Assembly: GCA_046047235.1 (NCBI GenBank)
Contig: JBJOII010000002.1
Location: 21,232 to 85,231 of the forward strand
DNA: 64,000 nucleotides
Reading direction: 5' to 3'
Origin: JBMTVN01 sp046047235
GTDB lineage: Bacteria > Verrucomicrobiota > Verrucomicrobiia > Limisphaerales > JAHDYP01
Part shown: positions 16,283 to 24,667 of the stretch, piece by piece
How the letters are laid out: each line of letters starts with the position of its first letter
How positions within the stretch are numbered: position 1 is the stretch's first letter
Program-made: the position numbers and the translations under genes
Notes under the pieces: model-generated
Seen by the model: only the letters and a program-made list of their open reading frames with translations
The model's database searches: none
Told to the model about the DNA's origin: nothing

Positions 16283-17565
16283 CGCGCTGGTTTCTGGAGG
16301 AAAACGAAGGCCCCGCGCTTGTTTCCGCTGACGATGTCCAGTAAGCCGTCGGCGTTTAGGTCGGCCGTGCCAACCTGAGTCCCCACGCCCGAATTGTCGT
16401 CCACACACCAGGGAACGTAACTGGCCTGATGGTGGTCGCCTCGCACCAACTGGAACCAATACACCACGGCTGGCGCATTGGGTTCGATGTCACCCTGAGG
16501 TCCATGGGCCCAAAACCTCTTGCCCGTGATAATGTCAGGCAAGCCGTCGCCGTTGATATCGCCGAGGCTGATGGCGTGAGGTTGGGTGAAGACGATCCCA
16601 TGAGGGCTGTCAGCGGGGCGTTTCCCCACCAGGGTATGCTGGAGAAATGAAATCTGGCCGTCCTTGCGCGTTTGTTCCCACCAGACCAGCCAGTTCCCGT
16701 GACAGGCAAAAGAGGTGATCACGTCGTTCAGACCATCTCCGTTGACGTCCATGGCATACATTTGTGCTCCGCCAACGGGAATTCCCTCATCGGTGGGGGG
16801 GCTGAAAACAAAAGGGTGATGCTTCCAGACGGGATCGTTTTCAAGTGATGCCGGTTGTTCCCACCAACCATCCTTCTCAAGTAAATCCAGGCGTCCGTCT
16901 CCGTCGACATCCCCGATCCCCAGCCCGTGGGTGTAACGATGGTATCCACGCTCGGGGGTGACTGGATGCCACGACCAGGCTCGCGAAGGATCATTCCAGT
17001 CAGGAGCGGCAAAGCCAAATTGCCCTGCGTTGTTACAGATCAGCTCCGGCAAACCATCCCCGGTTAGGTCTGTGAACTCAGGGGATTCATTGTCTACTTT
17101 GGCGAACACCGTGTGACGTTGCCAGTGGCCGTCGCGCCCCTTGGGGTTTTCAAACCAATGCGCCGGTTCGCCGGGCATCCCTACCAGGAGGATATCCACC
17201 CATCCATCTGAGTTGAAATCGTAGGTCCACTTGAAGAAATCGTCGGAGTAAGCATTGTTGGAGCCTAACGCTCCCTCATATCCTTGAATCGTCTGTTCCG
17301 TGCCGTCCGCATCCTTCTTCTGGAAAGTGGCAGTCGCAGGTCGATACTCGTGGCGATTCTTGTAGTTGGGTCCCTCAAACCAGAAGGGGCCGTAGACCAC
17401 GTCCATGACACCATCGTGGTTGATGTCCCCTGCGGCCGATCCTTCAGCCCAGAATTGGTCCGTAACCTGGAGCTTCTCGAACGCAATGGGTTCCAGTGCC
17501 GCGAGCGTGGATGCAATCAGGGTGGAGGTTGTCACGATCCCCAGGAAGGATGAGGGCAGGTGCAT
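16279..17565 (-). CDS. Exported FG-GAP/VCBS repeat protein
   Basis: From ATG at 17565 (M-H-L-P-S-S-F-L) the protein is 428 residues with a signal peptide ending near residue 22. At least five calcium-binding-type loops of the FG-GAP/VCBS pattern D-x-[ND]-x-D-G-x-x-D are visible, for example D-I-N-H-D-G-V-M-D, D-F-N-S-D-G-W-V-D, D-V-D-G-D-G-R-L-D, D-V-N-G-D-G-L-N-D and D-I-N-G-D-G-L-P-D. This implies a beta-propeller of six or seven blades. Such proteins are common in Planctomycetes and Verrucomicrobia and are usually surface proteins of unknown ligand. Base composition differs from later minus-strand genes: the + strand is not G-rich here. Confidence 0.87.
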   Translation of the reverse strand: MHLPSSFLGIVTTSTLIASTLAALEPIAFEKLQVTDQFWAEGSAAGDINHDGVMDVVYGPFWFEGPNYKNRHEYRPATATFQKKDADGTEQTIQGYEGALGSNNAYSDDFFKWTYDFNSDGWVDILLVGMPGEPAHWFENPKGRDGHWQRHTVFAKVDNESPEFTDLTGDGLPELICNNAGQFGFAAPDWNDPSRAWSWHPVTPERGYHRYTHGLGIGDVDGDGRLDLLEKDGWWEQPASLENDPVWKHHPFVFSPPTDEGIPVGGAQMYAMDVNGDGLNDVITSFACHGNWLVWWEQTRKDGQISFLQHTLVGKRPADSPHGIVFTQPHAISLGDINGDGLPDIITGKRFWAHGPQGDIEPNAPAVVYWFQLVRGDHHQASYVPWCVDDNSGVGTQVGTADLNADGLLDIVSGNKRGAFVFLQKPAR

Positions 17566-17678
17566 GGGGGAAGTTCTCTCAATAAGCAGGCGTTGGGTCA
17601 AGTCGCTGCGCGGAGACCTGCGGCAATCCGAAGCATCCAAGTCGTGGGCAAAGACAGGGGGGAGGCTTCCGACGATGC

Positions 17679-18668
17679 CTAATCAAAGACCCGCAGCCGC
17701 AGATCACGCAGGCAGAAGAGATCACTGTCGGCCAGTCCCCTGAGCTTGCGGGCTCCGCTGTGGCGTTGGGGACTGAATCGGGATCGATGGCGAGCGAACA
17801 GCTGCTCAATGAACGTGCCACCGCCAATTGCCAGGCCGTCGGTGAAGTAACGCACTCGACAGCAAAGAAAGTCGCGTAAAAGCAGTTTGCCTCGCTGATT
17901 TAAGATCGTGACCGCTTCATCGCGGGTGAGCTGGGATCGGTTGCGAAACTTGACGTCGAGCAGCCGTGTATACAGATCGCAGGCCCTTGAGAAGGACGGT
18001 AAATCGCCACCCGCGAGAGCGTTCCCGATGACCCTGACGCCTTCTCTGGCGCGCCGCTTTCCCGCCATCGCCTCCGCATAACCGCACCACCTGTAGGTGC
18101 TTGGATTCGACGTGATTCTGGCACGGACGGGGTTGAGATCGATGTACGCCGCCACGGCCGCCAGAGCCACGCCGTTGCCTTCAACGAGGACGCTTTTGAA
18201 TCGATTTTCCCAGAGCGTGCCTTTTCGCCGATGCCGGGCGTTGAACCACTGAGTGAAGCGTTGCTTAAGCTGCTTCATAAAAGCACTGAGATCCCACATC
18301 CGGCGGAAAAAGGTCTCGAGGAAAGCCTCCAACCCTAATTGATCGCCCGTCTTCTCATAGGACTGGATGCGCTCGCGGATTAAGTCCACGTCCACTGGGC
18401 ATGAGAGACAGGCGAGCTTTTGGAGTAACTCATCCGGAGAGGGAAGAATGTCCGGGCGAGGTGGGACTTGCAGGAGAATATGGAAGTGGTTGGACATAAT
18501 TGCGTAAGTGACCACCCGCACTTCACAAAAATCTTCCAGCTCACGCATGAGCGACCTGAAATACTCTTTTTCGGCAGTGCCAAAGACGTGGCGCTTATCA
18601 ACGATGCGAGAAATGCAGTGATACGTACCCATGGACTCCGGGCCAACCGTCAGACGACTCCTCCTCAT
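17679..18668 (-). CDS. REP-associated (RAYT/IS200-like) transposase-like protein
   Basis: The 329-residue protein (ATG at 18668) has the Y1/HUH-like core: T-Y-H-C-I-S-R at its start, the metal-binding N-H-F-H-I-L-L-Q block, the K-G-T-L-W-E-N-R-F-K-S-V-L-V-E segment and Y-I-D-L-N-P-V-R-A of the family. In many relatives the helix before the K-G-T-L-W segment carries one or two Tyr (pattern R-Y-x-x-Y-x-N). Here it reads Q-R-F-T-Q-W-F-N, so the nucleophile may be missing. The protein extends about 130 residues beyond the core. Two GTCTGTCCCTT copies lie just upstream. No terminal inverted repeats were seen, which fits a domesticated RAYT rather than a free insertion sequence. Confidence 0.85.
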   Translation of the reverse strand: MRRSRLTVGPESMGTYHCISRIVDKRHVFGTAEKEYFRSLMRELEDFCEVRVVTYAIMSNHFHILLQVPPRPDILPSPDELLQKLACLSCPVDVDLIRERIQSYEKTGDQLGLEAFLETFFRRMWDLSAFMKQLKQRFTQWFNARHRRKGTLWENRFKSVLVEGNGVALAAVAAYIDLNPVRARITSNPSTYRWCGYAEAMAGKRRAREGVRVIGNALAGGDLPSFSRACDLYTRLLDVKFRNRSQLTRDEAVTILNQRGKLLLRDFLCCRVRYFTDGLAIGGGTFIEQLFARHRSRFSPQRHSGARKLRGLADSDLFCLRDLRLRVFD

Positions 18669-18712
18669 GCGAAGCAGCGTAGAGCCAGAAGGCGGAGGGT
18701 CAACGGTTTTTG

Positions 18713-18782
18713 AAAACAAAGCGTCTGTCCCTTTGTAAGGGCCACGGGTTGACTTGGTTGCAAATAATAGGTCTGTCCCTTA
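18713..18782. repeat. Pair of GTCTGTCCCTT repeats beside the RAYT gene
   Basis: The 11-base word occurs at 18723-18733 and 18771-18781, both in the same orientation, each preceded by an A-rich tract (AAAACAAAGC and AAATAATAG). Words of the form AATAGGTCTGTCCC accompany many RAYT genes in other genomes, from general knowledge. These copies are likely the substrate or remnant of this transposase family. Confidence 0.6.
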
Positions 18783-18809
18783 GTGGGGAGGGGGGGCATA
18801 GTGGCAGGG

Positions 18810-20486
18810 ATGTACAACGGAAGGCGAGCAGGGGTAAATCCGACGGTGGGGATTGGTGTGGTGGGGGTGGTGCTCTCGGTTCTGTTGGGATGGCTGACAT
18901 GGCTGGATACGGGGCGGCGTGACCTGGAGCGTTTTGAGGGGGTGGCGGAGCAGGTGCGGCAAGAGCTGGAGACCCGGGTGGAGAGTTATGATCGGGAGTT
19001 GGTCCGGTTAGCGGAATGGTATGGCTGGCGGGATGCGGTGGATCCCGCGGTGTGGTCGAATCGGGTGGAAAGGATGAAGCTGCCGGTTAACTTCCCGGCG
19101 TTAGTTCGACTGGCGCATTTTGCCAAGCAGGGGGAGTGGGGTGGTACGGGGGCGCCATTGTTCGAGATCGATCGTATCGTGACCATGCGGCAGGAGGAAT
19201 CCGGTTGGGGTTTGGAAGGGTATGGGTTTGATGAGGGGAGCCGGTATGGAGGGTTGGAGGAGTGGATTGGACCAGAGGGGGTGGCGAGAATTTGGGGGGG
19301 ATTGAGTGTTCGGTCGACATCAGCTCAACAGGTGGAGGACATGGATGGAGAGGGAGCGGCTTTCACGCTTTTCACGGGGGTGTATGAGGAGGGGATGCCT
19401 GCGGTGCGTGAGGTAGGGGAGGTTTCGTTTGAGGATTGGCACAGTGAGCGGAACGCGAGTAGGCGAGGGTATATGAAGGGGGTGATTGCGGGCACCCTGG
19501 GGGTGGAGAGGTTGATGGAGTCGATTTTTGGGGGGAGGGCATTGGAGGTGGAGTTTGATTTGTATGCTGGGGGGGTGGATGAGGGGAATCGGTTGACGCG
19601 TTTGGGGGAGCCGGCTCTGGAGGTTGGCAGGCTGGGCAGGGTGAAGGAGTTGCGGTGGTATAGTGACCGGTGGAACATGGTGGTGGTTCCGAATGTTCGG
19701 TTTTTCGAGGGATCACTTTGGATGCGGCCGTGGCTGGTTTTGGTGTCTGGTTTCCTGCTGAGCGGGACTTTGGCGGGTTTGGTTGGGGTGCAGTATAAGG
19801 GGCGTGCTGCGGCGGAGGCGTGGGGTCGTGACTTGGAGGTTGCGAGAGGGGAGTTGCAGTTGGTGACGCGTGAACGAGAAGTATTTCAGCGGAATTTGCA
19901 TGATGGTGTGCTGCAGTCGTTGTATGCGTCGATTTTGGGGTTGCGGCGGGCGCGTCGAGCCTTGTTTGTGGATCGGGAGAAGGCGGCAGATTTGATTGAG
20001 GGGGTGGTGAGTGAGGTGGAGGAGGGGATGGAGACGATTCGCGGGTATTTGAGGGCCGGGGGGGCAGAGGAAGTGGTGGCTGCGACTTTGGCGGGGCGGT
20101 TGAGGGGGTATGTGATGGCCTGCAACCGTATTGGGGGTGCTGTGGTTAAGCTGGAAGGGGAGTTGGCGGTATTGTCGCGCTTGTCCGACCAGGTGGCCAC
20201 GCAGGTTTTCTATGTGGTTAAGGAAGCGGTGAGCAACGCGAAGCGGCACAGCAATGCCGGGGAGGTGCGGGTGTGGACGGGGCTGGAGGGTGATGGGGTT
20301 GAGGTGAGCGTGGTGGATGGGGGTTGTGGTTTTGATTTGGGTGCTGTGGTTGGGGCAGGGGAGGGTTTGCGGTCCATGCGGGAGCGGGTGGACGAATGTG
20401 GTGGCAGGCTGGAGGTGCGGTCGGTTGAGGGGGGAGGCACGGAAGTATGCTTGCGAGTGCGTTTGAGTGGAGAGGTTAAGCAGTGA
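18810..20486 (+). CDS. NarL-type sensor histidine kinase with CHASE-like extracellular domain
   Basis: The 558-residue protein (ATG at 18810, with a GGGAGGGGGGG tract upstream; GTG at 18783 is an alternative) has a membrane segment at about 12-31. An extracytoplasmic domain of about 260 residues resembles CHASE4/CHASE (D-R-E-L-V-R-L-A-x-W near its start). A second membrane segment lies at about 305-330, then a coiled linker. The kinase has the HisKA_3 phosphoacceptor in N-L-H-D-G-V-L-Q-S-L and a HATPase_c domain with V-K-E-A-V-S-N-A-K-R-H-S and D-G-G-C-G-F. Its TGA stop overlaps the GTG start of the next gene (GTGA), so it is translationally coupled to its response regulator. Confidence 0.9.
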   Translation: MYNGRRAGVNPTVGIGVVGVVLSVLLGWLTWLDTGRRDLERFEGVAEQVRQELETRVESYDRELVRLAEWYGWRDAVDPAVWSNRVERMKLPVNFPALVRLAHFAKQGEWGGTGAPLFEIDRIVTMRQEESGWGLEGYGFDEGSRYGGLEEWIGPEGVARIWGGLSVRSTSAQQVEDMDGEGAAFTLFTGVYEEGMPAVREVGEVSFEDWHSERNASRRGYMKGVIAGTLGVERLMESIFGGRALEVEFDLYAGGVDEGNRLTRLGEPALEVGRLGRVKELRWYSDRWNMVVVPNVRFFEGSLWMRPWLVLVSGFLLSGTLAGLVGVQYKGRAAAEAWGRDLEVARGELQLVTREREVFQRNLHDGVLQSLYASILGLRRARRALFVDREKAADLIEGVVSEVEEGMETIRGYLRAGGAEEVVAATLAGRLRGYVMACNRIGGAVVKLEGELAVLSRLSDQVATQVFYVVKEAVSNAKRHSNAGEVRVWTGLEGDGVEVSVVDGGCGFDLGAVVGAGEGLRSMRERVDECGGRLEVRSVEGGGTEVCLRVRLSGEVKQ

Positions 20487-21142
20487 GTGAATTGAACAAA
20501 CCGATTCGGGTGTTGGTGGTGGATGACCACAGGGTGGTTCGAGCCGGGGTGGTGGCAATCTTGGGGGATCATTCTGATCTCGAGGTTGTCGGGGAGGCTG
20601 GGAGTATGGCTGAGGCAATTTTGTTGGTGGACCGCGTGTCGCCGGATTTGGTTTTGATGGATTTGCGACTGCCCGATGGGTCCGGGGTGGAGGCTTGTCG
20701 ACGGCTCAAGGCCAAGGGGGTGGAGAGCAAAGTGGTTATACTGACCTCGTATGTGGAGCCGAATTTAGTATTTGAGGCCTTGGAGGCGGGGGTGGATGGG
20801 TATGTCTTGAAGGACAGTCAGGACGGGGCATTGGTGGCGGCGATGGTAGCGGTAGTGAGGGGGGAGCAAGTTTTATCGCCGGCAGTGACCCAGGCTCTAG
20901 TGGAATGGGGTGGGGGTGCGGGTTGGGGTTCCGCCGGGGGCATTGGTCTCTTGAGTGGTCGGGATTTATCGATGTTGAAGCTGGTTGCGGAGGGGCTGAC
21001 GTATAAGGAGGTGGCGGACCGGCTGCATTTGGCGGAGAAGACCGTGCGGAATGCCTTTAGCGGCATGATGAGCAAAGTAGGAGTGAGCTCGCGCTCCAAA
21101 CTCATTGTGGAGTATGTGCGTGCGATGTCGGATATGGCATAG
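20483..21142 (+). CDS. NarL/FixJ-family response regulator
   Basis: The 219-residue protein has a receiver domain (about 8-125) with the acidic pair D14-D15, acceptor D60 in L-M-D-L-R-L-P-D-G and the conserved Lys in Y-V-L-K-D. A LuxR-type helix-turn-helix is at about 155-215 (L-S-G-R-D, then G-L-T-Y-K-E-V-A-D-R-L with K-T-V-R-N). In the first HTH block the usual Glu of L-[ST]-x-R-E is Asp. It starts with GTG inside the stop of the kinase gene, and the two form a pair. A large RCC1-repeat surface protein 64 bp downstream on the same strand is a plausible but unproven target. Confidence 0.92.
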   Translation: MSELNKPIRVLVVDDHRVVRAGVVAILGDHSDLEVVGEAGSMAEAILLVDRVSPDLVLMDLRLPDGSGVEACRRLKAKGVESKVVILTSYVEPNLVFEALEAGVDGYVLKDSQDGALVAAMVAVVRGEQVLSPAVTQALVEWGGGAGWGSAGGIGLLSGRDLSMLKLVAEGLTYKEVADRLHLAEKTVRNAFSGMMSKVGVSSRSKLIVEYVRAMSDMA

Positions 21143-21206
21143 AGGGACATTCCGGCAGGACGTATGCCCCTAGGCGCGGAGGGGAAGGCTTGGTTAAGGT
21201 GCATCT

Positions 21207-24200
21207 GTGTTGACTCAAGCAAGATTTACTCCACGTAGGGCGGGCTTTGGCGTTCGTGCTTATTGGGCTCTGGTTTTAGCCTGTTTACTGGTGCCTGTGG
21301 CAGCTCAGGAGGTCAGGGTTAGTTTTGGGGACAATGATGCGGGGGGTGGTTGGAACAACGTGGCTGCGGAGCAGTTGAATGGTGGGGTGGCTGTGGCGTT
21401 GACGGACGTGACAGGAGATTTGTCGGGGATTCAGCTCCATGGGTTCGGACATCTGGACGCTTCCTGGAACGCGTATGATCCCAAGGATTTCGGGTTGGGT
21501 AATTCAGGCATTTGGAACGGGGGGGTGTCCAAGGGACCGTTTACGAGTGATGCGGCCCAGGAGTATGTGCTGTTTGAGTCAGCGGGTGCGGGGGAGTTTT
21601 TTCTAGCGCTCAGCGGATTGGAGTTGGGGCGGCGGTATCGGGTAGATGTGCTGGGGGCGACTGAGCAGGTTGAGCTGGGGAGTCAGGCGCACGTGGTGGT
21701 GAGTGGTTTTGACCCTTCGGTCAGTGTGAAACCTGATCGCGACTCCAATGGTACGCCACACTTGGCCAACTTAGGGGGGCAGGGGGAGATCAACACCTTG
21801 ACGCAGGGTTGGCAATCGGCGAACTGGCTGATCTGGGATGGAGTTGTTCCCGGGGTGGACGGGCTTTTGCCTACATTCGGATTGCCGGGTGATGGTGGGG
21901 ATGTGCTGTTACTGGCTTTCGCCCATCGCTCGGGGTTTCCAGTAACTACCGGATCATCAGCCGCGATCAATGCGCTGCGGATTGTTGCGGCAGCACTGGA
22001 GTCGCAGACGATTGCGTTTGAGGGTTTGGCAGAGCGACGGGTTGGGGATGGGGCCTTTGAATTGGGAGCGGTGGCCAGCAGCGGGTTGCCGGTGAGTTAC
22101 ACGAGCAGCGATCCGGGTGTGGCGAGCGTGAGCGGGAGTGTGGTGACGATCGTGGGGGTGGGGACGACCGTGATTACGGCCAGCCAGGCGGGGGATGGGA
22201 CTTACGGCGCTGCGGCTGATGTAAGCCGTGAGCTGGTGGTGTTACCCGCTGTGGAGGAAACGGAGTTCCGGCCCATGGTTGCGGTTGGCTCTTCTCACAG
22301 CTTGATTCTGAAGGGCGACGGGACTTTATGGGCATTTGGCGATAATGGCTTTGGGCAACTGGGAGATGGGACTTTGGAGGATCGTGATGTGCCCGTGCAG
22401 GTGGCGGAGGGAGTGATCCATGTGGCGGCGCAGGGGGACCGGTCGGTTTGGGTTCAGGAGGATGGCAGTGCTTGGGGATGTGGCAACAACGACGTGGGGC
22501 AGCTTGGGATTCCTAATTTGGTGGACAACGCCGACGATGATTTTTTTGCGGTGCCGGTGCAGTTGATGACGGGCGTGGCGGAGGTGGCGTGTCATGCGTG
22601 GTTCAACGCCTACTTAACGTCGGAGGGGGCAGTGTGGATGTCCACGGCTCCCGAGAACTGGACACGTGCGGAGAGGCAGGTTCCTTATTTGCTCGTGGAG
22701 TCCGGTATCGAGGAGATTAGCTGCAGCGAGACCCATCTATTGATGGTGGAGCGTGAGGGGGGGGTGATGGTCTTGGGGTATCAGATCGGTTACGCGGAGG
22801 GGACGGACCATTACAGCGAGGTGCCATTACCGGTTGGCATAGATGGGGTTGTAAGCGGGGCTGCTGGTCAGGGGTATTGTCTTTTCGTCAAGTCGGATGG
22901 TACGGCGTGGGGTGTTGGGGCGAACAGTTATGGTGAGTTGGGGGCGGGGACTACGGTCGATGCCCCGGTTCCTCTTCAAGTGATGGAAGGGGTGCGGGCG
23001 GTTTTTGCTGCAGCGCAGGGGAGTCGGAGTTTCTTCCTCAAGCTGGATGGGAGCGTAGAGGTTTCGGGGTCGGCGAACAGCTGGGGTGCAGACGGTGCCC
23101 ATTTGGATCAGGAGCTTGCGGGGATGGTTAAGCCGGTGTTTCTGGATTCGGTGGAATTCGTGGCTCCTGGAGTGTTGCATTCCCTTTTCATGAGGGCGGA
23201 TGGTTCTGTTTGGGCTGCTGGAGATAATATGCACGGAGAGCTGGGTTACGGTTATGCGAACAGGCTGGGAACGACGGCTGGGGTGGCAGAGGAGAGCCGC
23301 GAGCCTGTTCCGGTTTATTTTCCCACGGGTCAGATCAGGGTTGGTTCATTGGCGGCGGGGCCGAGCCATTATCTTTTTGTGACTCCGGATGGTGAGGCTT
23401 GGGGTTCGGGAGAGAATGGAGAAGGTCAGCTGGGTGATGGAGGTAATGCGACGCGACGGATCCCGGCCTATCTGATGGGGGGAGTGTCCAAAGTCTCCGC
23501 TGGCTATAACTATTCCCTGTTATTGAAATACGATGGGAGCTTATGGGCGACCGGGAACGGGGTTGGGGGGCAGCTCGGGACCGGGACTGAGGATGATATT
23601 TTCGAAGCAGTGCAGGTGGCTTCCGGGGTGAAGGACATGTTTGCCGGTTATCGTTACTCCCTGGTGTTAATGGAGGATGGGAATCTGTGGGTGACGACGA
23701 ATACGAGTGAGCTTCGTTGGGTGGCGGATGGCGTCAAGGGGATGTCGGGGAATGCGCATCCGCTCAGCGGGAGCTTTGTTCAGTCGTGGTTTGGTCAGGA
23801 CACGCACGTCGTGATGGTAAAGGAAGATCAGACCCTATGGGGATTGGGGGATAACAAATATGGGCAGTTGGGTGAGTTGCAGGAGACGGACTTTTATCCT
23901 GAGCCTCGTTTTCTTGGGGTAACCGGGGTGGAGGCGGTTTCGGCAGGTCAGCGGTTCACCATGTTTCTGAAAGCAGACGGGAGCGTCTGGTCGTTGGGGC
24001 AGAACAAGTACGGGCAGCTTGGTTCGGGTGTGGATGTGAATACCTCGATCGTGAGGGTGCCGACTCAGGTATTTACGGGTGTGCGGGCGATATCGAGTGG
24101 GCGCAACCACACCCTGGTTCTGGCTCGAGACGGGAGCTTGTGGGGTGTTGGGGGAGGAGAACTGAACAGCATGGCTTTGGGGCTCGGCAAGGGTGGTGGT

Positions 24201-24623
24201 TCTAGCACGCCGATCATGATTCTTTCCGGGGGCGTGGAGCGGATTGCTGCGGGTAATGGCGGGGGGGTATTTGCCCGGAACGATGGAAGCGTGTGGGGTC
24301 TGGGGCGAGCGGTTGAATACACCACCGAGTATTCCGATGGGCGTTCTGCGAACAACGCTGTGCCATCCTACGTTCCGTTGAATTTTGGCATTCTGTCGTC
24401 TCCGGTGCCGGAGTTACAGCTGGACCTTGCGGCGGGTGGGGATTTGGAACTGACGTGGCCGGCCGGTTACGTGGGGTGGCGACTGGAGGTGAGCGACCGT
24501 TTGGGAGACGAGGCTGTTTGGATGCCGGTGGGTGGGGTGTTTGACAATCAGGGACTGGGGGAGCAGGCGGTTCTTCCTGCGGATGCGGCAGGGAAGTTTT
24601 ACCGTGTTGTGCCGGTGGAGTGA
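21207..24623 (+). CDS. Secreted RCC1-repeat protein
   Basis: The 1138-residue protein starts with a signal peptide (about 12-32; GTG start at 21207 with AAGGTG upstream). A beta-rich N-terminal domain (about 32-265) starts V-S-F-G-D and includes G-G-G-W-N-N-V. It is followed by a Big_2-like Ig domain (about 270-345). From about 350 to 1065 runs a long series of RCC1-type repeats, recognisable by S-L-x-L-K-x-D-G-x-L-W-x-x-G-x-N-x-x-G-Q-L-G. There are at least ten units, enough for more than one seven-bladed propeller. The last 70 residues are the F-Y-R-V terminal domain shared with neighbours. Bacterial RCC1 proteins are mostly surface proteins with unknown partners. Confidence 0.88.
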   Translation: MLTQARFTPRRAGFGVRAYWALVLACLLVPVAAQEVRVSFGDNDAGGGWNNVAAEQLNGGVAVALTDVTGDLSGIQLHGFGHLDASWNAYDPKDFGLGNSGIWNGGVSKGPFTSDAAQEYVLFESAGAGEFFLALSGLELGRRYRVDVLGATEQVELGSQAHVVVSGFDPSVSVKPDRDSNGTPHLANLGGQGEINTLTQGWQSANWLIWDGVVPGVDGLLPTFGLPGDGGDVLLLAFAHRSGFPVTTGSSAAINALRIVAAALESQTIAFEGLAERRVGDGAFELGAVASSGLPVSYTSSDPGVASVSGSVVTIVGVGTTVITASQAGDGTYGAAADVSRELVVLPAVEETEFRPMVAVGSSHSLILKGDGTLWAFGDNGFGQLGDGTLEDRDVPVQVAEGVIHVAAQGDRSVWVQEDGSAWGCGNNDVGQLGIPNLVDNADDDFFAVPVQLMTGVAEVACHAWFNAYLTSEGAVWMSTAPENWTRAERQVPYLLVESGIEEISCSETHLLMVEREGGVMVLGYQIGYAEGTDHYSEVPLPVGIDGVVSGAAGQGYCLFVKSDGTAWGVGANSYGELGAGTTVDAPVPLQVMEGVRAVFAAAQGSRSFFLKLDGSVEVSGSANSWGADGAHLDQELAGMVKPVFLDSVEFVAPGVLHSLFMRADGSVWAAGDNMHGELGYGYANRLGTTAGVAEESREPVPVYFPTGQIRVGSLAAGPSHYLFVTPDGEAWGSGENGEGQLGDGGNATRRIPAYLMGGVSKVSAGYNYSLLLKYDGSLWATGNGVGGQLGTGTEDDIFEAVQVASGVKDMFAGYRYSLVLMEDGNLWVTTNTSELRWVADGVKGMSGNAHPLSGSFVQSWFGQDTHVVMVKEDQTLWGLGDNKYGQLGELQETDFYPEPRFLGVTGVEAVSAGQRFTMFLKADGSVWSLGQNKYGQLGSGVDVNTSIVRVPTQVFTGVRAISSGRNHTLVLARDGSLWGVGGGELNSMALGLGKGGGSSTPIMILSGGVERIAAGNGGGVFARNDGSVWGLGRAVEYTTEYSDGRSANNAVPSYVPLNFGILSSPVPELQLDLAAGGDLELTWPAGYVGWRLEVSDRLGDEAVWMPVGGVFDNQGLGEQAVLPADAAGKFYRVVPVE

Positions 24624-24667
24624 TGGGCGTGTGGGTGCTGGTTGGCGGGTTGATCCGGCCGGCGTTG

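Noticed and set aside
17500..18800. Complete insertion sequence around the RAYT gene
   Set aside because: No terminal inverted repeats or target-site duplications seen; only the GTCTGTCCCTT pair is present.
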